A stretch of 48,304 nt of DNA, taken from Syntrophomonadaceae bacterium. GTDB lineage: Bacteria > Bacillota > Syntrophomonadia > Syntrophomonadales > DTU052. How positions within the stretch are numbered: position 1 is the stretch's first letter; the number at the start of each line of letters is the position of its first letter. Shown here piece after piece: positions 1-7,773 of the stretch. A program made the position numbers and the translations under genes. Under the pieces are notes generated by a model. That model was not told where the DNA came from, searched no databases, and saw only the letters and a program-made list of their open reading frames with translations. The stretch lies in the NCBI GenBank assembly GCA_012729505.1, contig JAAYDA010000010.1, positions 1 through 48,304 on the forward strand, given 5' to 3'.

Positions 1-219
1 TAAACGGCTAGTTATACAGTTTATTTCAGGCGCGTGCGAATTTTTGGCCTGCGGCCAAACGCACATGCGTCGATTATACCATTGAAGCTACGCTTCTATG
101 GTATAACAGCCGTAAACGGCAAGTTATACAATTTATTTCAGGCGCGTGCGAATTTTTGGCCTGCGGCCAAACGCACATGCGTCGATTATACCATTGAAGC
201 TGCGCTTCTATGGTATAAT
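1..219 (+). repeat. Tandem hairpin-rich repeat, two units of about 112 bp
   Basis: Two near-identical units start at 1 and 113. Each carries a linker around TAAACGGC, a core TTTATTTCAGGCGCGTGCG, a palindrome TTGGCCTGCGGCCAA, and a hairpin whose arms are ATTATACCATTGAAGC and GCTTCTATGGTATAA. The linker between the units is itself a hairpin (GTATAAC...GTTATAC around GCCG TAAA CGGC). The first unit is cut by the window edge. The array lies directly upstream of the nucleotidyltransferase gene and ends in TGGTATAAT, an extended -10 promoter. An inverted relative occupies 48178-48304. I do not recognise the family. Confidence 0.85.
211..219 (+). promoter_or_regulatory. Extended -10 promoter inside repeat
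   Basis: The last arm of the second repeat unit reads TGGTATAAT, a TGnTATAAT extended -10 box. Transcription would start near 226 and run into the gene at 256. No good -35 sits 17 bp upstream, as is common with extended -10 promoters. The role is inferred from sequence only. Confidence 0.45.
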
Positions 220-255
220 TCGAATAAATTCATATTTTATATAAGGAGCAGGGTT

Positions 256-2877
256 TTGGATATTATTGTTTCACATAACAATTTAGACTTTGATGGATTA
301 GCTTCAATGGTGGCAGCGGGAAAACTTTTTCCTCGGGCAATTCCGGTTGTGTCGGGGACCTTGAGCAAAAATGTCCGTAAGTTCATGGGGCTTTACAAAG
401 ATAGCCTGGTTTTCAAGCTGCCAAATGAAATAGATTTGGAGAAGGTGGAACGGGTAATCGTGGTGGATACCCGCAATCTTAATCGTTTAGGGGCCCTTAA
501 AGTGCTGGGTGAAAGGGAACCGGAGTATATCGTATTTGATCATCATCCCAGTGGGTCTGGCGATTTGGTGGGGATAATCAATGAAATACATAAGGTAGGA
601 GCAACCACCACTATTTTGGTGGAGAAAATCCGGGAAAAAGGAATAAATCTGACCCCGTTTGAAGCAACGATTTTGGCCTTGGGAATCTATGAAGATACCG
701 GCAGCCTTCTTTTTTCATCTACTACTTCCAGGGATGCCGAGGCGGTTGCTTATCTGTTAAGCCAGGGCACGAACCTTTCTGTAGTGGCAGGTTTTGCAGA
801 GGAGCCCTTTGACAATGAACAACGAAAACTTCTGCAGGCTTTACTGGAGAATATTAAACTTTGGCGGATAAATGGGCATGATGTGGTGTGGGCTTCCAGC
901 TTGATCAGTGGTTTTGTACCCGGGTTGGATATGGTGACCCACCATCTTTCCGAGGTCGAAGCCTGTGATGCAGTTTTTGTCGCTGTCATTATGCAGGGGA
1001 AGGCTCAGGTGGTGGCCCGCAGTAAAACGCCGAATATAATGGTTAATGAGATATTGGCACCTTTGGATGGCAGAGGACATGAAAAAGCGGCATCAGCAGT
1101 AGTAAAAAAACCGGATTTAGATAGCATTGAACAAATCATTTACAGAGGGCTGGAAGAGTATGTTCGTGCCGGTCTCCAGGCCCGGGATATTATGTCCAGT
1201 CCGGTCAAGTCCATTACCCTTCAGGTTACTATGGAGGAAGTTGGCCGAACCATGTTAAGATACGGTCATACCGGAATGCCGGTAGTGGATGGAGAGGAGC
1301 TGGTGGGGATTATCTCCCGCCGTGATGTTGACAAGGCGCGGACGCACAATCTGGGACATGCGCCGGTAAAGGGCTTCATGTCAGGTGAGGTGGTGACAGT
1401 GACGCCGGACACGCCCATTTCGGAAATTCGCCGAATTGTGGTTGCAAGGGATATTGGCCGGGTACCGGTAGTCGACAATGGGCGGCTGGTAGGAATTGTG
1501 TCCCGAACTGATCTTTTGCGAACTTTACACGGGGATCATTATCCGGAAGACCATATGGTTTTGTTCAACCCTTCCGATGATGCAAGTGGGCCTGATCTGC
1601 AGGATACTATGGAAGCTCGTTTGCCCAGGCGGATCAAGGATATTCTGCAAATTGCCGGGAATATTGCTGATCTTATGGAGGTTGGTGTCTATTGTGTGGG
1701 TGGTTTTGTCAGAGATTTGCTTATTGGAGTACCAAATTTTGATGTTGACCTGGTAGTTGAAGGAGACGGATTGGTTTTTGCCGAACGCTTGGCTTCCAAA
1801 CTGGGGGGCAGATCGCGTCTGCATGAAAGGTTTAAAACCGGTGTCGTCCTGCTTTCTGACGGATATAAAATTGATGTGGCAACGGCACGAACTGAATACT
1901 ATGAATTCCCGGCGGCTTTACCCAGTGTAGAAAGATCTTCGATGCGGGAAGATTTATATCGTCGTGATTTCACTATCAATACTTTGGCTATCTGTCTTAA
2001 CCAACATAGGTACGGTGAGTTAGTAGATTACTTTGGAGGGTTGCAGGATCTTCATGAGGGATTGATTCGAATTCTGTATAATCTCAGCTTTGTAGAAGAT
2101 CCCACCAGGATTATTCGGGCAATTCGTTTCGAGACCCGATTTAAATTTCGCATTGAACCTAACACACTTGATCTGGCTCGCGATGCCATTCATCGTCGTC
2201 TACTGCGGCAGCTTTCGCATAAACGCATTCGTCAGGAGCTGCTGCTGATTTTGGAGGAGCGTGATCCTATGCCGGCTCTTCGCCGCATGGATGAAATCGG
2301 TGTCTGGGAATATGTTCTGCCTGAAGTCAAGTTAGATGGAGCTTTGCGTTATACTCTGCGCAGAGTTCCCCGAGTTCTGGCCTGGCTGGCGGAAAGACAG
2401 CTGGATTTGGGTCTGCGCCGCTGGGTAGTATACTTGGAGGTGCTTTTAGCTGAGGTTAGTCTGGATGTGCTGGCTCAAATCCTGGATAGATATAAATTTG
2501 ATCGAGACGCCAACAAATCGTTACTAAATACTCCAGTCATGATTGAAATGGCCCGGGTTTTCCAGGAAAACCCGGATATGCCCATGAGTAAATTGGATTG
2601 TTTGCTGCGGGGATATTCTCGGGAAAACATAGTATTCTTTTTGTTGTGTGTGAATGAGGAGTGGGCATGGGAGAAAGCGGTTAAGTATATGGAACTAGTT
2701 AAGGAGGTCAAATCTGAAATGACTGGAAAGGATTTGATAGAGATGGGACTTAAACCGGGTCCGGTTTTTCAGGTCATCCTGGATAAGCTGTGGGCTGCAC
2801 GATTAGATGGTCAAGTTAGCTGTTATGAAGAAGAAATGGCTTTAGTCCAAAATTGGCTGGAGGAAGGATTGTTATGA
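256..2877 (+). CDS. DHH-CBS-tRNA nucleotidyltransferase (A-adding or CCA-adding type)
   Basis: An 873-residue multidomain protein expected to add A, or CCA, to tRNA 3' ends. The N-terminal DHH phosphoesterase-like part shows NNLDFDG (about residue 8), VDTRNLNRLG (about 70) and FDHHPSG (about 94). Two CBS domains follow (about 308-430). A class II poly(A) polymerase/tRNA nucleotidyltransferase head then has GGFVRD (about 480), the catalytic pair in DVDLV (about 496), and the neck motifs RRDFTIN and EDPTRIIRAIRFE. The order matches the A-adding enzyme described from Aquifex, where a second enzyme adds CC. No such partner is in the window, so specificity is open. The TTG start at 256 has AAGGAG at 243-248 and begins the conserved DHH sequence; longer reading upstream would run through the repeat. 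It overlaps the next gene by four bases. Confidence 0.85.
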   Translation: MDIIVSHNNLDFDGLASMVAAGKLFPRAIPVVSGTLSKNVRKFMGLYKDSLVFKLPNEIDLEKVERVIVVDTRNLNRLGALKVLGEREPEYIVFDHHPSGSGDLVGIINEIHKVGATTTILVEKIREKGINLTPFEATILALGIYEDTGSLLFSSTTSRDAEAVAYLLSQGTNLSVVAGFAEEPFDNEQRKLLQALLENIKLWRINGHDVVWASSLISGFVPGLDMVTHHLSEVEACDAVFVAVIMQGKAQVVARSKTPNIMVNEILAPLDGRGHEKAASAVVKKPDLDSIEQIIYRGLEEYVRAGLQARDIMSSPVKSITLQVTMEEVGRTMLRYGHTGMPVVDGEELVGIISRRDVDKARTHNLGHAPVKGFMSGEVVTVTPDTPISEIRRIVVARDIGRVPVVDNGRLVGIVSRTDLLRTLHGDHYPEDHMVLFNPSDDASGPDLQDTMEARLPRRIKDILQIAGNIADLMEVGVYCVGGFVRDLLIGVPNFDVDLVVEGDGLVFAERLASKLGGRSRLHERFKTGVVLLSDGYKIDVATARTEYYEFPAALPSVERSSMREDLYRRDFTINTLAICLNQHRYGELVDYFGGLQDLHEGLIRILYNLSFVEDPTRIIRAIRFETRFKFRIEPNTLDLARDAIHRRLLRQLSHKRIRQELLLILEERDPMPALRRMDEIGVWEYVLPEVKLDGALRYTLRRVPRVLAWLAERQLDLGLRRWVVYLEVLLAEVSLDVLAQILDRYKFDRDANKSLLNTPVMIEMARVFQENPDMPMSKLDCLLRGYSRENIVFFLLCVNEEWAWEKAVKYMELVKEVKSEMTGKDLIEMGLKPGPVFQVILDKLWAARLDGQVSCYEEEMALVQNWLEEGLL

Positions 2878-3500
2878 GCATACCGAGTCTTCAAAACATA
2901 ATAATAATGTTGCCAGGGCTTTTGATAGCTTTAGCATTTCACGAATATGCCCATGGTCTGGTGGCAGATTATCTTGGCGATGATACTCCGGCCTATCAGG
3001 GCAGGTTGACTATTAATCCGCTGGTCCATATTGATTGGATAGGGTTTTTAATGCTTATGCTGGCGGGATTCGGATGGGCTAAGCCGGTGCAGGTGAATCC
3101 GCTGAATTTCAAGGGTGTTGATATGCGAAAAGGCATGATGATGGTTTCGGTGGCAGGACCGGCTATGAATTTCCTGCTGGCAGGTGTGACTGCAGTAATA
3201 ATGAAGTTGGTTTATGCTTTGCCTCTAACCGCTAATACATCCATAATCCTCAGCATATTGCAGCCTTTATTAATATTTAATATAGTATTAGGTATTTTTA
3301 ATCTTCTGCCTGTTCCGCCATTGGATGGGTCCAAAATCCTGGCCGGGCTTCTGCCTGATGATAAAGTTCACTGGATTGACAGCTTGGAACAATATGGCGT
3401 GATAATTCTTCTGGTCCTGGTGTTCAGCGGTGCCATCGGCTGGATTCTAGGCCCATTATTAAATGCAATAATCGGCCTTCTCAATGCTTTTATTATGTGA
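2874..3500 (+). CDS. Site-2 protease family protein (peptidase M50)
   Basis: A 208-residue integral membrane metalloprotease of the short S2P/YwhC group, which cleaves substrates within the membrane. HEYAHG near residue 23 supplies the zinc-binding histidines and the catalytic glutamate. NLLPVPPLDGSKIL near residue 145 supplies the third metal ligand (Asp) in the typical NPxPPLDG-like setting. At least four hydrophobic segments are visible. There is no PDZ domain. The ATG overlaps the stop of the upstream gene (ATGA), and GGAGGAAGG lies just before it, so the two are probably translationally coupled. The substrate is unknown. Being next to scpAB is common in clostridia and does not define a substrate. 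Confidence 0.88.
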   Translation: MSIPSLQNIIIMLPGLLIALAFHEYAHGLVADYLGDDTPAYQGRLTINPLVHIDWIGFLMLMLAGFGWAKPVQVNPLNFKGVDMRKGMMMVSVAGPAMNFLLAGVTAVIMKLVYALPLTANTSIILSILQPLLIFNIVLGIFNLLPVPPLDGSKILAGLLPDDKVHWIDSLEQYGVIILLVLVFSGAIGWILGPLLNAIIGLLNAFIM

Positions 3501-3554
3501 TAGCTTTTTGTGCCTATTATATGATAAAGGCCCGGTTCGTTCAGGGAGGATAAG

Positions 3555-4283
3555 ATGGGTTATTCAGTTGAGCTTGATGTTTATCAGGGACCTCTGGACC
3601 TGCTTCTGAAGCTTATTCACCAGAATCAGGTGGATATCTACGATATCCCTATAGCTGTTATTACCGACCAGTACCTGGCCTCGATCCAGGAGGTGCTTGA
3701 TGTTGATCTGGAGGTTGTGGCTGATTTCCTGGTGATGGCAGCTACCTTGATCAGTATAAAAAGCCGGATGCTTGTGCCTCGGCCCAGACCGGGGATAATC
3801 GAGGATGAGGAAGGTGATGATCCTCGTCATGAATTAGTTGCTAAACTGCTGGAGTATCGAAACTTCAAGGAATTAGCGGAACAGCTGGAACAACAGTGGG
3901 AGGAAAGTATGCCCCGGGTCTTTTACCGTGACGATCCCAGCCTGGAACCGGAAATCCAACTCCGGGTCAGCTTATCCCAATTGCACAAAACGTTCCAGGC
4001 GGTTTGGGGTCTTAAAAAGGACGAAAAACCCAATGTCAGCATTCCCCAGGGAGATATCAGCATCTACGAAAAAATGCAGGAAATCGAAGACATCCTTCAG
4101 GAGCGGCGAGGCGGTCTGGCTTTTCAGAAAATAATCGAAAATACCGGAAACCGGCGTGAAGCCCTGGTGCTTTTTCTGGGCTTGCTGGAGTTGATAAAAA
4201 TGGGACGGGTTAGAGCCAAACAAGATGGTCCTTTTGGAGTTATTAATATTTATAAAATATGGAGTCGCAGTGATGTTGGTTAG
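3555..4283 (+). CDS. scpA: Segregation and condensation protein A
   Basis: A 242-residue kleisin subunit that bridges the heads of the SMC dimer and works with ScpB in chromosome condensation and segregation. The N-terminal YQGPLDLLLKLI and the segment DFLVMAATLISIKSRMLVPR are hallmarks of the family, and the C-terminal winged-helix part (EALVLFLGLLELIKMGRV) is present. Length is normal. AGGGAGGA sits just before the ATG. The 3' end overlaps scpB by 11 bases, the usual clostridial arrangement, so the two are one transcriptional unit. Confidence 0.95.
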   Translation: MGYSVELDVYQGPLDLLLKLIHQNQVDIYDIPIAVITDQYLASIQEVLDVDLEVVADFLVMAATLISIKSRMLVPRPRPGIIEDEEGDDPRHELVAKLLEYRNFKELAEQLEQQWEESMPRVFYRDDPSLEPEIQLRVSLSQLHKTFQAVWGLKKDEKPNVSIPQGDISIYEKMQEIEDILQERRGGLAFQKIIENTGNRREALVLFLGLLELIKMGRVRAKQDGPFGVINIYKIWSRSDVG

Positions 4284-4794
4284 AGATGAGTTAAAAGGTG
4301 CAATTGAGGCTATTTTGTTTGTCAGACATGAGCCTGTTAAGGTGAAAGAAATTGCCAGGATAACCGGAGCTTCATCGGAAGACGTCCTGGTTCTGTTAAC
4401 TGAATTAACGAAAGAATATAATGAAAAAAAGAGTGGTATACAGATAATAAACAGCAGTGAAGGCTATGCTATGTGTACTCGTCCTTTCTACCATGAATAT
4501 GTGCGTCAGGCTAATCAGCCTCTGGTGACGAAGCTGTCTCAGGCAGCCCTGGAGACGCTGGCTATTATTGCTTATCGCCAGCCGCTGACCCGGCCTGAAA
4601 TGGAGGCTGTGCGAGGGGTACGCGTAGATCGGGTTCTGCAGTCATTGCTCAAGCGTGGCTTGATACGGGAAGTTGGACAGAAGGCAGTCCCAGGGCGACC
4701 GATGATGTACGGAACTACCCACGAATTTCTTAAGCTATTTGGCTTGGCAAGCCTGGAAGAACTGCCGCGGAGTCAGGAGTTGACAGGTGAATGA
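4273..4794 (+). CDS. scpB: Segregation and condensation protein B
   Basis: A 173-residue partner of ScpA in the SMC-ScpAB condensin complex. It consists of two winged-helix domains. Diagnostic segments are IEAILFVRHEPV, LETLAIIAYRQPLTRPE and the end PGRPMMYGTTHEFLKLFGL. The reading frame is open further upstream, but the family N-terminus fits ATG 4273, eight bases after GGAG at 4261-4264; GTG at 4270 is an alternative. It overlaps scpA and, by ATGA, the next gene. Confidence 0.95.
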   Translation: MLVRDELKGAIEAILFVRHEPVKVKEIARITGASSEDVLVLLTELTKEYNEKKSGIQIINSSEGYAMCTRPFYHEYVRQANQPLVTKLSQAALETLAIIAYRQPLTRPEMEAVRGVRVDRVLQSLLKRGLIREVGQKAVPGRPMMYGTTHEFLKLFGLASLEELPRSQELTGE

Positions 4795-5330
4795 GCAGGT
4801 CTCTGGAGGAAGAGATTAAAATCCGTGCCGAGAAGGCGCGTGGCACCGCTAAATATATGGCTTCTATGGAGGATTTAGTTGAAGAACGTATTCGCAAGGC
4901 TATGGAAAGCGGTGCTTTCGATAACCTGGAAGGTAAGGGCAAGCCCCTGGACCTTAGCGAAAATCCTTTTGAACCCGATGATATGCGCATGGCTAACAAA
5001 ATTCTCAAAGACCACGGATTTGTGCCTTACTGGATGGAGCTGGGCAAGGATGTGGACGCGGCCATCGAAAATTTTTGGGGAGATGTGAAACGGTTTGAAA
5101 CCCGATTGAAGGTTAAGGCCGGGTCTCATCAAAGCCATCTGAAAAAAAACTACGAAGATAAGCAGCTGCAAAAATTTTTACAGGAATCAACAGTAGCTTT
5201 GCGGGCAATTAACCGTAAAATTGACGACTTTAACTGCCATTGTCCTATGTGGTGGATGGGCAGGGGACGGTTGAACATAAACGAGGAAATGCGTAAAGTA
5301 CGGGAAAGATTGGGGTGTAGTGAGACGTGA
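4791..5330 (+). CDS. DUF1992 protein (DnaJ homologue subfamily C member 28 conserved domain)
   Basis: A 179-residue soluble protein. The first 75 residues match the DUF1992 pattern: VEERIRKAMESGAFDNLEGKG-KPLDL, NPF, then MANKILKDHGFVPYWMEL (pieces shown separately). Despite the family name there is no J domain and no HPD motif. The C-terminal half is charged and probably helical, with a CHCPMWWMGRGRLN segment. The function of the family is not established. Four-base overlap with scpB suggests coupling. Confidence 0.8.
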   Translation: MSRSLEEEIKIRAEKARGTAKYMASMEDLVEERIRKAMESGAFDNLEGKGKPLDLSENPFEPDDMRMANKILKDHGFVPYWMELGKDVDAAIENFWGDVKRFETRLKVKAGSHQSHLKKNYEDKQLQKFLQESTVALRAINRKIDDFNCHCPMWWMGRGRLNINEEMRKVRERLGCSET

Positions 5331-5421
5331 GGCGTAAAAATATTCTCATATCTATCCCGCCTGCAAAAATGTTTCTCTTGTATATTGTTTTAAGTTATTA
5401 GGCAATATAGGAAAAAACAGG

Positions 5422-6102
5422 GTGAGAGTGAAGCGCTTGGTTAAATGGATTACAATAGGCTTTGCTCTTTTTGTTTTCTTCCCATTCTTACTCAGACTGC
5501 GGGTTATGATTGAGGTTAGAATCGGAGGGGAGAAGAGCTGGCTAAAAATTGAGATAAGTCTCTGGCGAAAGCTTGTCAAACGTGATTTTTCACTGGGGAA
5601 GTTTGGCCTGGGGTGGGAAGAGCTATTCTATAAGCTGTGGCAGATGAAAAAGGAGGATCAGGAAGGGGAGGCTGTTAAGAATAGCCCCAATCTATGGAGT
5701 AATGAAATCCGCCGAAGGATTGTACAGGGGTTGGATTTCAAACAAAAGCTGGACCGGCATCCCTGGATGAAAAAACTTTTAACCAGAGGGCTGCGGATAA
5801 GAATTTTGCGCTGGAAAACCATTATCGGCCTGGGGGATCCTATGTCTACTGCAATTGCTACCGGGTTAATCTGGGGTGCTAAAGGTGGAACATTAGCATT
5901 ATTAACTGGTTTACTGGCAATTCCGGTTAAGCAAATCCAGGTATCCCCTAATTATGCAGAAAGAGAATACGAAAGTGTTCTTTTTATGGAATTGAATCTA
6001 AGAATCGCTTACTTACTGCTGTTTGCCGCAGGGGCCTACATAATGATGCGGTCAATCCGGGTGAATAATAGAGCCTCTGTTCCCCATGAGCAGACGGCAT
6101 AA
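5422..6102 (+). CDS. DUF2953 domain membrane-anchored protein
   Basis: A 226-residue protein with an N-terminal membrane segment (about residues 8-26, WITIGFALFVFFPFLL) and a second hydrophobic stretch near the C-terminus (LRIAYLLLFAAGAYIMM). The middle, with SWLKIEISLWRKLVK and later GLGDPMSTAIATGLIWG, fits DUF2953, a family found next to ytfJ/gerW and spmAB in spore formers. That context suggests a sporulation role but no activity is known. The GTG start at 5422 has only a weak ribosome site; GTG 5428 is possible. In this genome an ECF sigma gene on the other strand separates it from gerW. Confidence 0.75.
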   Translation: MRVKRLVKWITIGFALFVFFPFLLRLRVMIEVRIGGEKSWLKIEISLWRKLVKRDFSLGKFGLGWEELFYKLWQMKKEDQEGEAVKNSPNLWSNEIRRRIVQGLDFKQKLDRHPWMKKLLTRGLRIRILRWKTIIGLGDPMSTAIATGLIWGAKGGTLALLTGLLAIPVKQIQVSPNYAEREYESVLFMELNLRIAYLLLFAAGAYIMMRSIRVNNRASVPHEQTA

Positions 6103-6129
6103 CCCATGCAGTTCAAAGCCTCACGATGA

Positions 6130-6702
6130 TTATCCCGGGTATTCTTCTAATTCTTTCCTGAGAGCCTCACGCAGAGATTTGCGGGCCCGGTGCAGCCGTA
6201 CCTCCACGTTGTCTTTTCTTACTCCCAAAGTATCGGCTATTTCTTGATTAGTCAGATCAAGCTGATAGCGAAGGATTATTATGGTGCGATAGTTGTCCGG
6301 CATATTCCTCACGGTATTCCAGATCATATTATTCAAATCTTGTTGTTCCAAAGCTTGCAGTGGACTTAGTTCATTGGTTTGGACATGGTTTGTTGGTCCG
6401 GAATCGGCTTCTTCAAAGGGAACAAGAGTTGTATATTTTTTTCCCCGCAGCTTGCTGATACAGGTATTTACGGCAATCCGGTAGAGCCAGGCAGAAAATT
6501 TTTTGTCAGCATCGAATTGATGGATTTTGCGGTAAACTTTGACAAAGACTTCCTGAGCTGCGTCTTCGGCTTCTTCTCTCTGGCCCAACATGCGATAGGC
6601 TAGTCGGAAAACAGGTTGTTGAAACCTGATTACCAGTTCCTCAAAAGCTTCTATGTCACCTGTCATAGCTTTAGTTGCCAGCAATTCATCAGCAGTCTGC
6701 AT
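6130..6702 (-). CDS. ECF-type RNA polymerase sigma factor
   Basis: A 190-residue sigma-70 family extracytoplasmic-function factor. Region 2 is seen in FEELVIRFQQPVFRLAYRM and EEAEDAAQEVFVKVYRKI with the FSAWLYRIAVN segment. Region 4 is seen in YRTIIILRYQLDLTNQEIA and VRKDNVEVRLHRARKSLRE. There are no regions 1 or 3. AGGAGG lies upstream of the ATG. It converges with the DUF2953 gene, and no anti-sigma gene (zinc-binding or membrane) is adjacent on either side, so its control is unknown. It interrupts an otherwise co-directional sporulation block. Confidence 0.92.
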   Translation of the reverse strand: MQTADELLATKAMTGDIEAFEELVIRFQQPVFRLAYRMLGQREEAEDAAQEVFVKVYRKIHQFDADKKFSAWLYRIAVNTCISKLRGKKYTTLVPFEEADSGPTNHVQTNELSPLQALEQQDLNNMIWNTVRNMPDNYRTIIILRYQLDLTNQEIADTLGVRKDNVEVRLHRARKSLREALRKELEEYPG

Positions 6703-6857
6703 GAAGACCTCCTAGAAGGATAGGGAAGGTTTGGCCAAGATCAGTTTTCAGGCCGACCTTATCTAATTATACAGTACCGGCCTTTTTTGAACACCTTATT
6801 CTTAAGAGGATGGGTCAATGATCAGGAAAATGTCATGGTGGGACTAAGTATCTTACA

Positions 6858-6896
6858 AGAGATTTGGCTCCCGGCTTCGACTCGGATTGAATTCCA
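6858..6896 (-). repeat. Dispersed repeat fragment, copy A
   Basis: A 39-bp segment starting AGAGATTTGGCTCC and ending TTGAATTCCA. About 31 of 39 positions match the inverse of 43066-43104 without gaps. In one frame on the minus strand it would read WNSIRVEAGSQIS, against WNSYRVEAGAQIS at the other site, so it may be a relic of a coding or structured mobile sequence. Confidence 0.5.
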
Positions 6897-7121
6897 CTTG
6901 CCTCCCGGAATGAGAACCGGCAACCTCAACTGCTCAGGTTTGGCCTCCGAGCAGCACACCGCCAATTCGCCCTCCATGGCTCAGGAGGCGGACTCAGGAC
7001 CTCCTGTCCTTCGGCTGCTCTGCTGCCTCACCTTCGCAGGAGTTTGTTCGGTCCTCATCCCAACGGTCGCACGTTAGAATTCATCCCGTGTCTCCGGCAC
7101 CTAGCTTCCCAATTGCGAGGA

Positions 7122-7189
7122 TGACATTTTCTCTGATAACTTTTAAGCATGACATTATCGCTGACACTTAAGATGATGTTATTGACACC
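7122..7189. repeat. Repeated TGACATTTTC motifs (possible IS end remnant)
   Basis: TGACATTTTCTCTGA at 7122 and TGACATTATCGCTGA at 7150 are spaced 28 bp, followed by TTGACACC at 7182-7189. Related motifs occur at 42804 and 43137. Short repeated motifs at the termini are a feature of some insertion sequences such as the IS21 family. No transposase is present, so this is only a possible relic. Confidence 0.4.
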
Positions 7190-7213
7190 ATATAGTCGTT
7201 CTCCTGGATTTTC

Positions 7214-7243
7214 GTATAGTGACCGCCCTAAAAGCTCATATTA
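7214..7243 (+). promoter_or_regulatory. Sigma-G (or sigma-F) type promoter of gerW
   Basis: GTATA at 7214-7218 and CATATTA at 7237-7243 are separated by 18 bp. Both boxes and the spacing fit the forespore sigma-G consensus (GHATR, 18 bp, CATNHTA). Transcription would start near 7250, ahead of the ATG at 7274. Forespore expression of ytfJ/gerW is known in Bacillus subtilis. Confidence 0.6.
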
Positions 7244-7273
7244 TGACTATATGTGATCAAGGAGGAAGTTGTT

Positions 7274-7681
7274 ATGGACAATATGGGTGGCCATCCTATC
7301 GAGGGCTTAATGAAGACGGCTATGGAAAGTATTAAGCAGATGATAGATGTAAACACCGTAGTGGGGGATGCCGTTGAAACCAAGAATGGCACTCTCATTA
7401 TTCCCATTTCTCAGGTATCCTGCGGCTTTGCTGCCGGTGGCGGGGAGTATGAAACTAATGGATTGGGCCCGGGCGAAGGATATTTGCCTTTCGGGGGAGG
7501 CAGTGGTGCCGGGGTTTCCGTACGGCCCATCGGCTTTTTGATCGTTAATCCCGATGATGTCCGTTTGCTTACGGTTAAAGGGAACCAGCTGGCGGAGCGT
7601 GTCGTGGATATTACACCTCAGATTCTGGATAAGATTGATTGCATGATTAACCGGGCGGGAAAAGAATCTGACAGCTTATAA
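7274..7681 (+). CDS. gerW: GerW family sporulation protein (YtfJ)
   Basis: A 135-residue member of the YtfJ/GerW family, forespore proteins needed for normal spore germination in Bacillus. The family signatures VVGDAVETKNGTLIIPISQV, SCGFAAGGGEY and the glycine-rich stretch before VSVRPIGFLIV are clear. It has no signal peptide. ATG 7274 follows AAGGAGGAAG at 7259-7268; the frame is open to GTG 7253, but that start would sit before the ribosome site. A sigma-G-like promoter precedes it, and spmA and spmB follow. Confidence 0.9.
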   Translation: MDNMGGHPIEGLMKTAMESIKQMIDVNTVVGDAVETKNGTLIIPISQVSCGFAAGGGEYETNGLGPGEGYLPFGGGSGAGVSVRPIGFLIVNPDDVRLLTVKGNQLAERVVDITPQILDKIDCMINRAGKESDSL

Positions 7682-7773
7682 CTGAGAAATGCCGTCTTCC
7701 GGCGGATTGTGAATCTGCTGCTTGTTCTAATTTGGGCTTGTTTCTCATAGTCTGCAAAAACAGGCTATGGGGT

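Larger units (their letters stand above)
6703..7213. other. Gene-poor stretch with degenerate repeat fragments
   Basis: No credible gene was found. The 96-codon frame at 6787-7077 has no ribosome site and low-complexity composition. The stretch holds a 39-bp segment (6858-6896) whose inverted relative is at 43066-43104, a locally GC-rich block at about 6900-7060 with short inverted repeats (CTGCTC...GAGCAG), and paired TGACATTTTC motifs at 7122 and 7150. It reads as the eroded remains of an inserted element. Confidence 0.55.

Noticed and set aside
1-255. CRISPR array
   Set aside because: Unit length of 112 bp, only two units, and no unique spacers; it is a hairpin repeat, not CRISPR.
34-255. 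N-terminal extension of the nucleotidyltransferase through the repeat
   Set aside because: The extension is just the repeat translated; the ribosome site and homology place the start at 256.
6787-7077. 96-codon open frame
   Set aside because: No ribosome site, odd composition and overlap with repeat fragments; not a gene.
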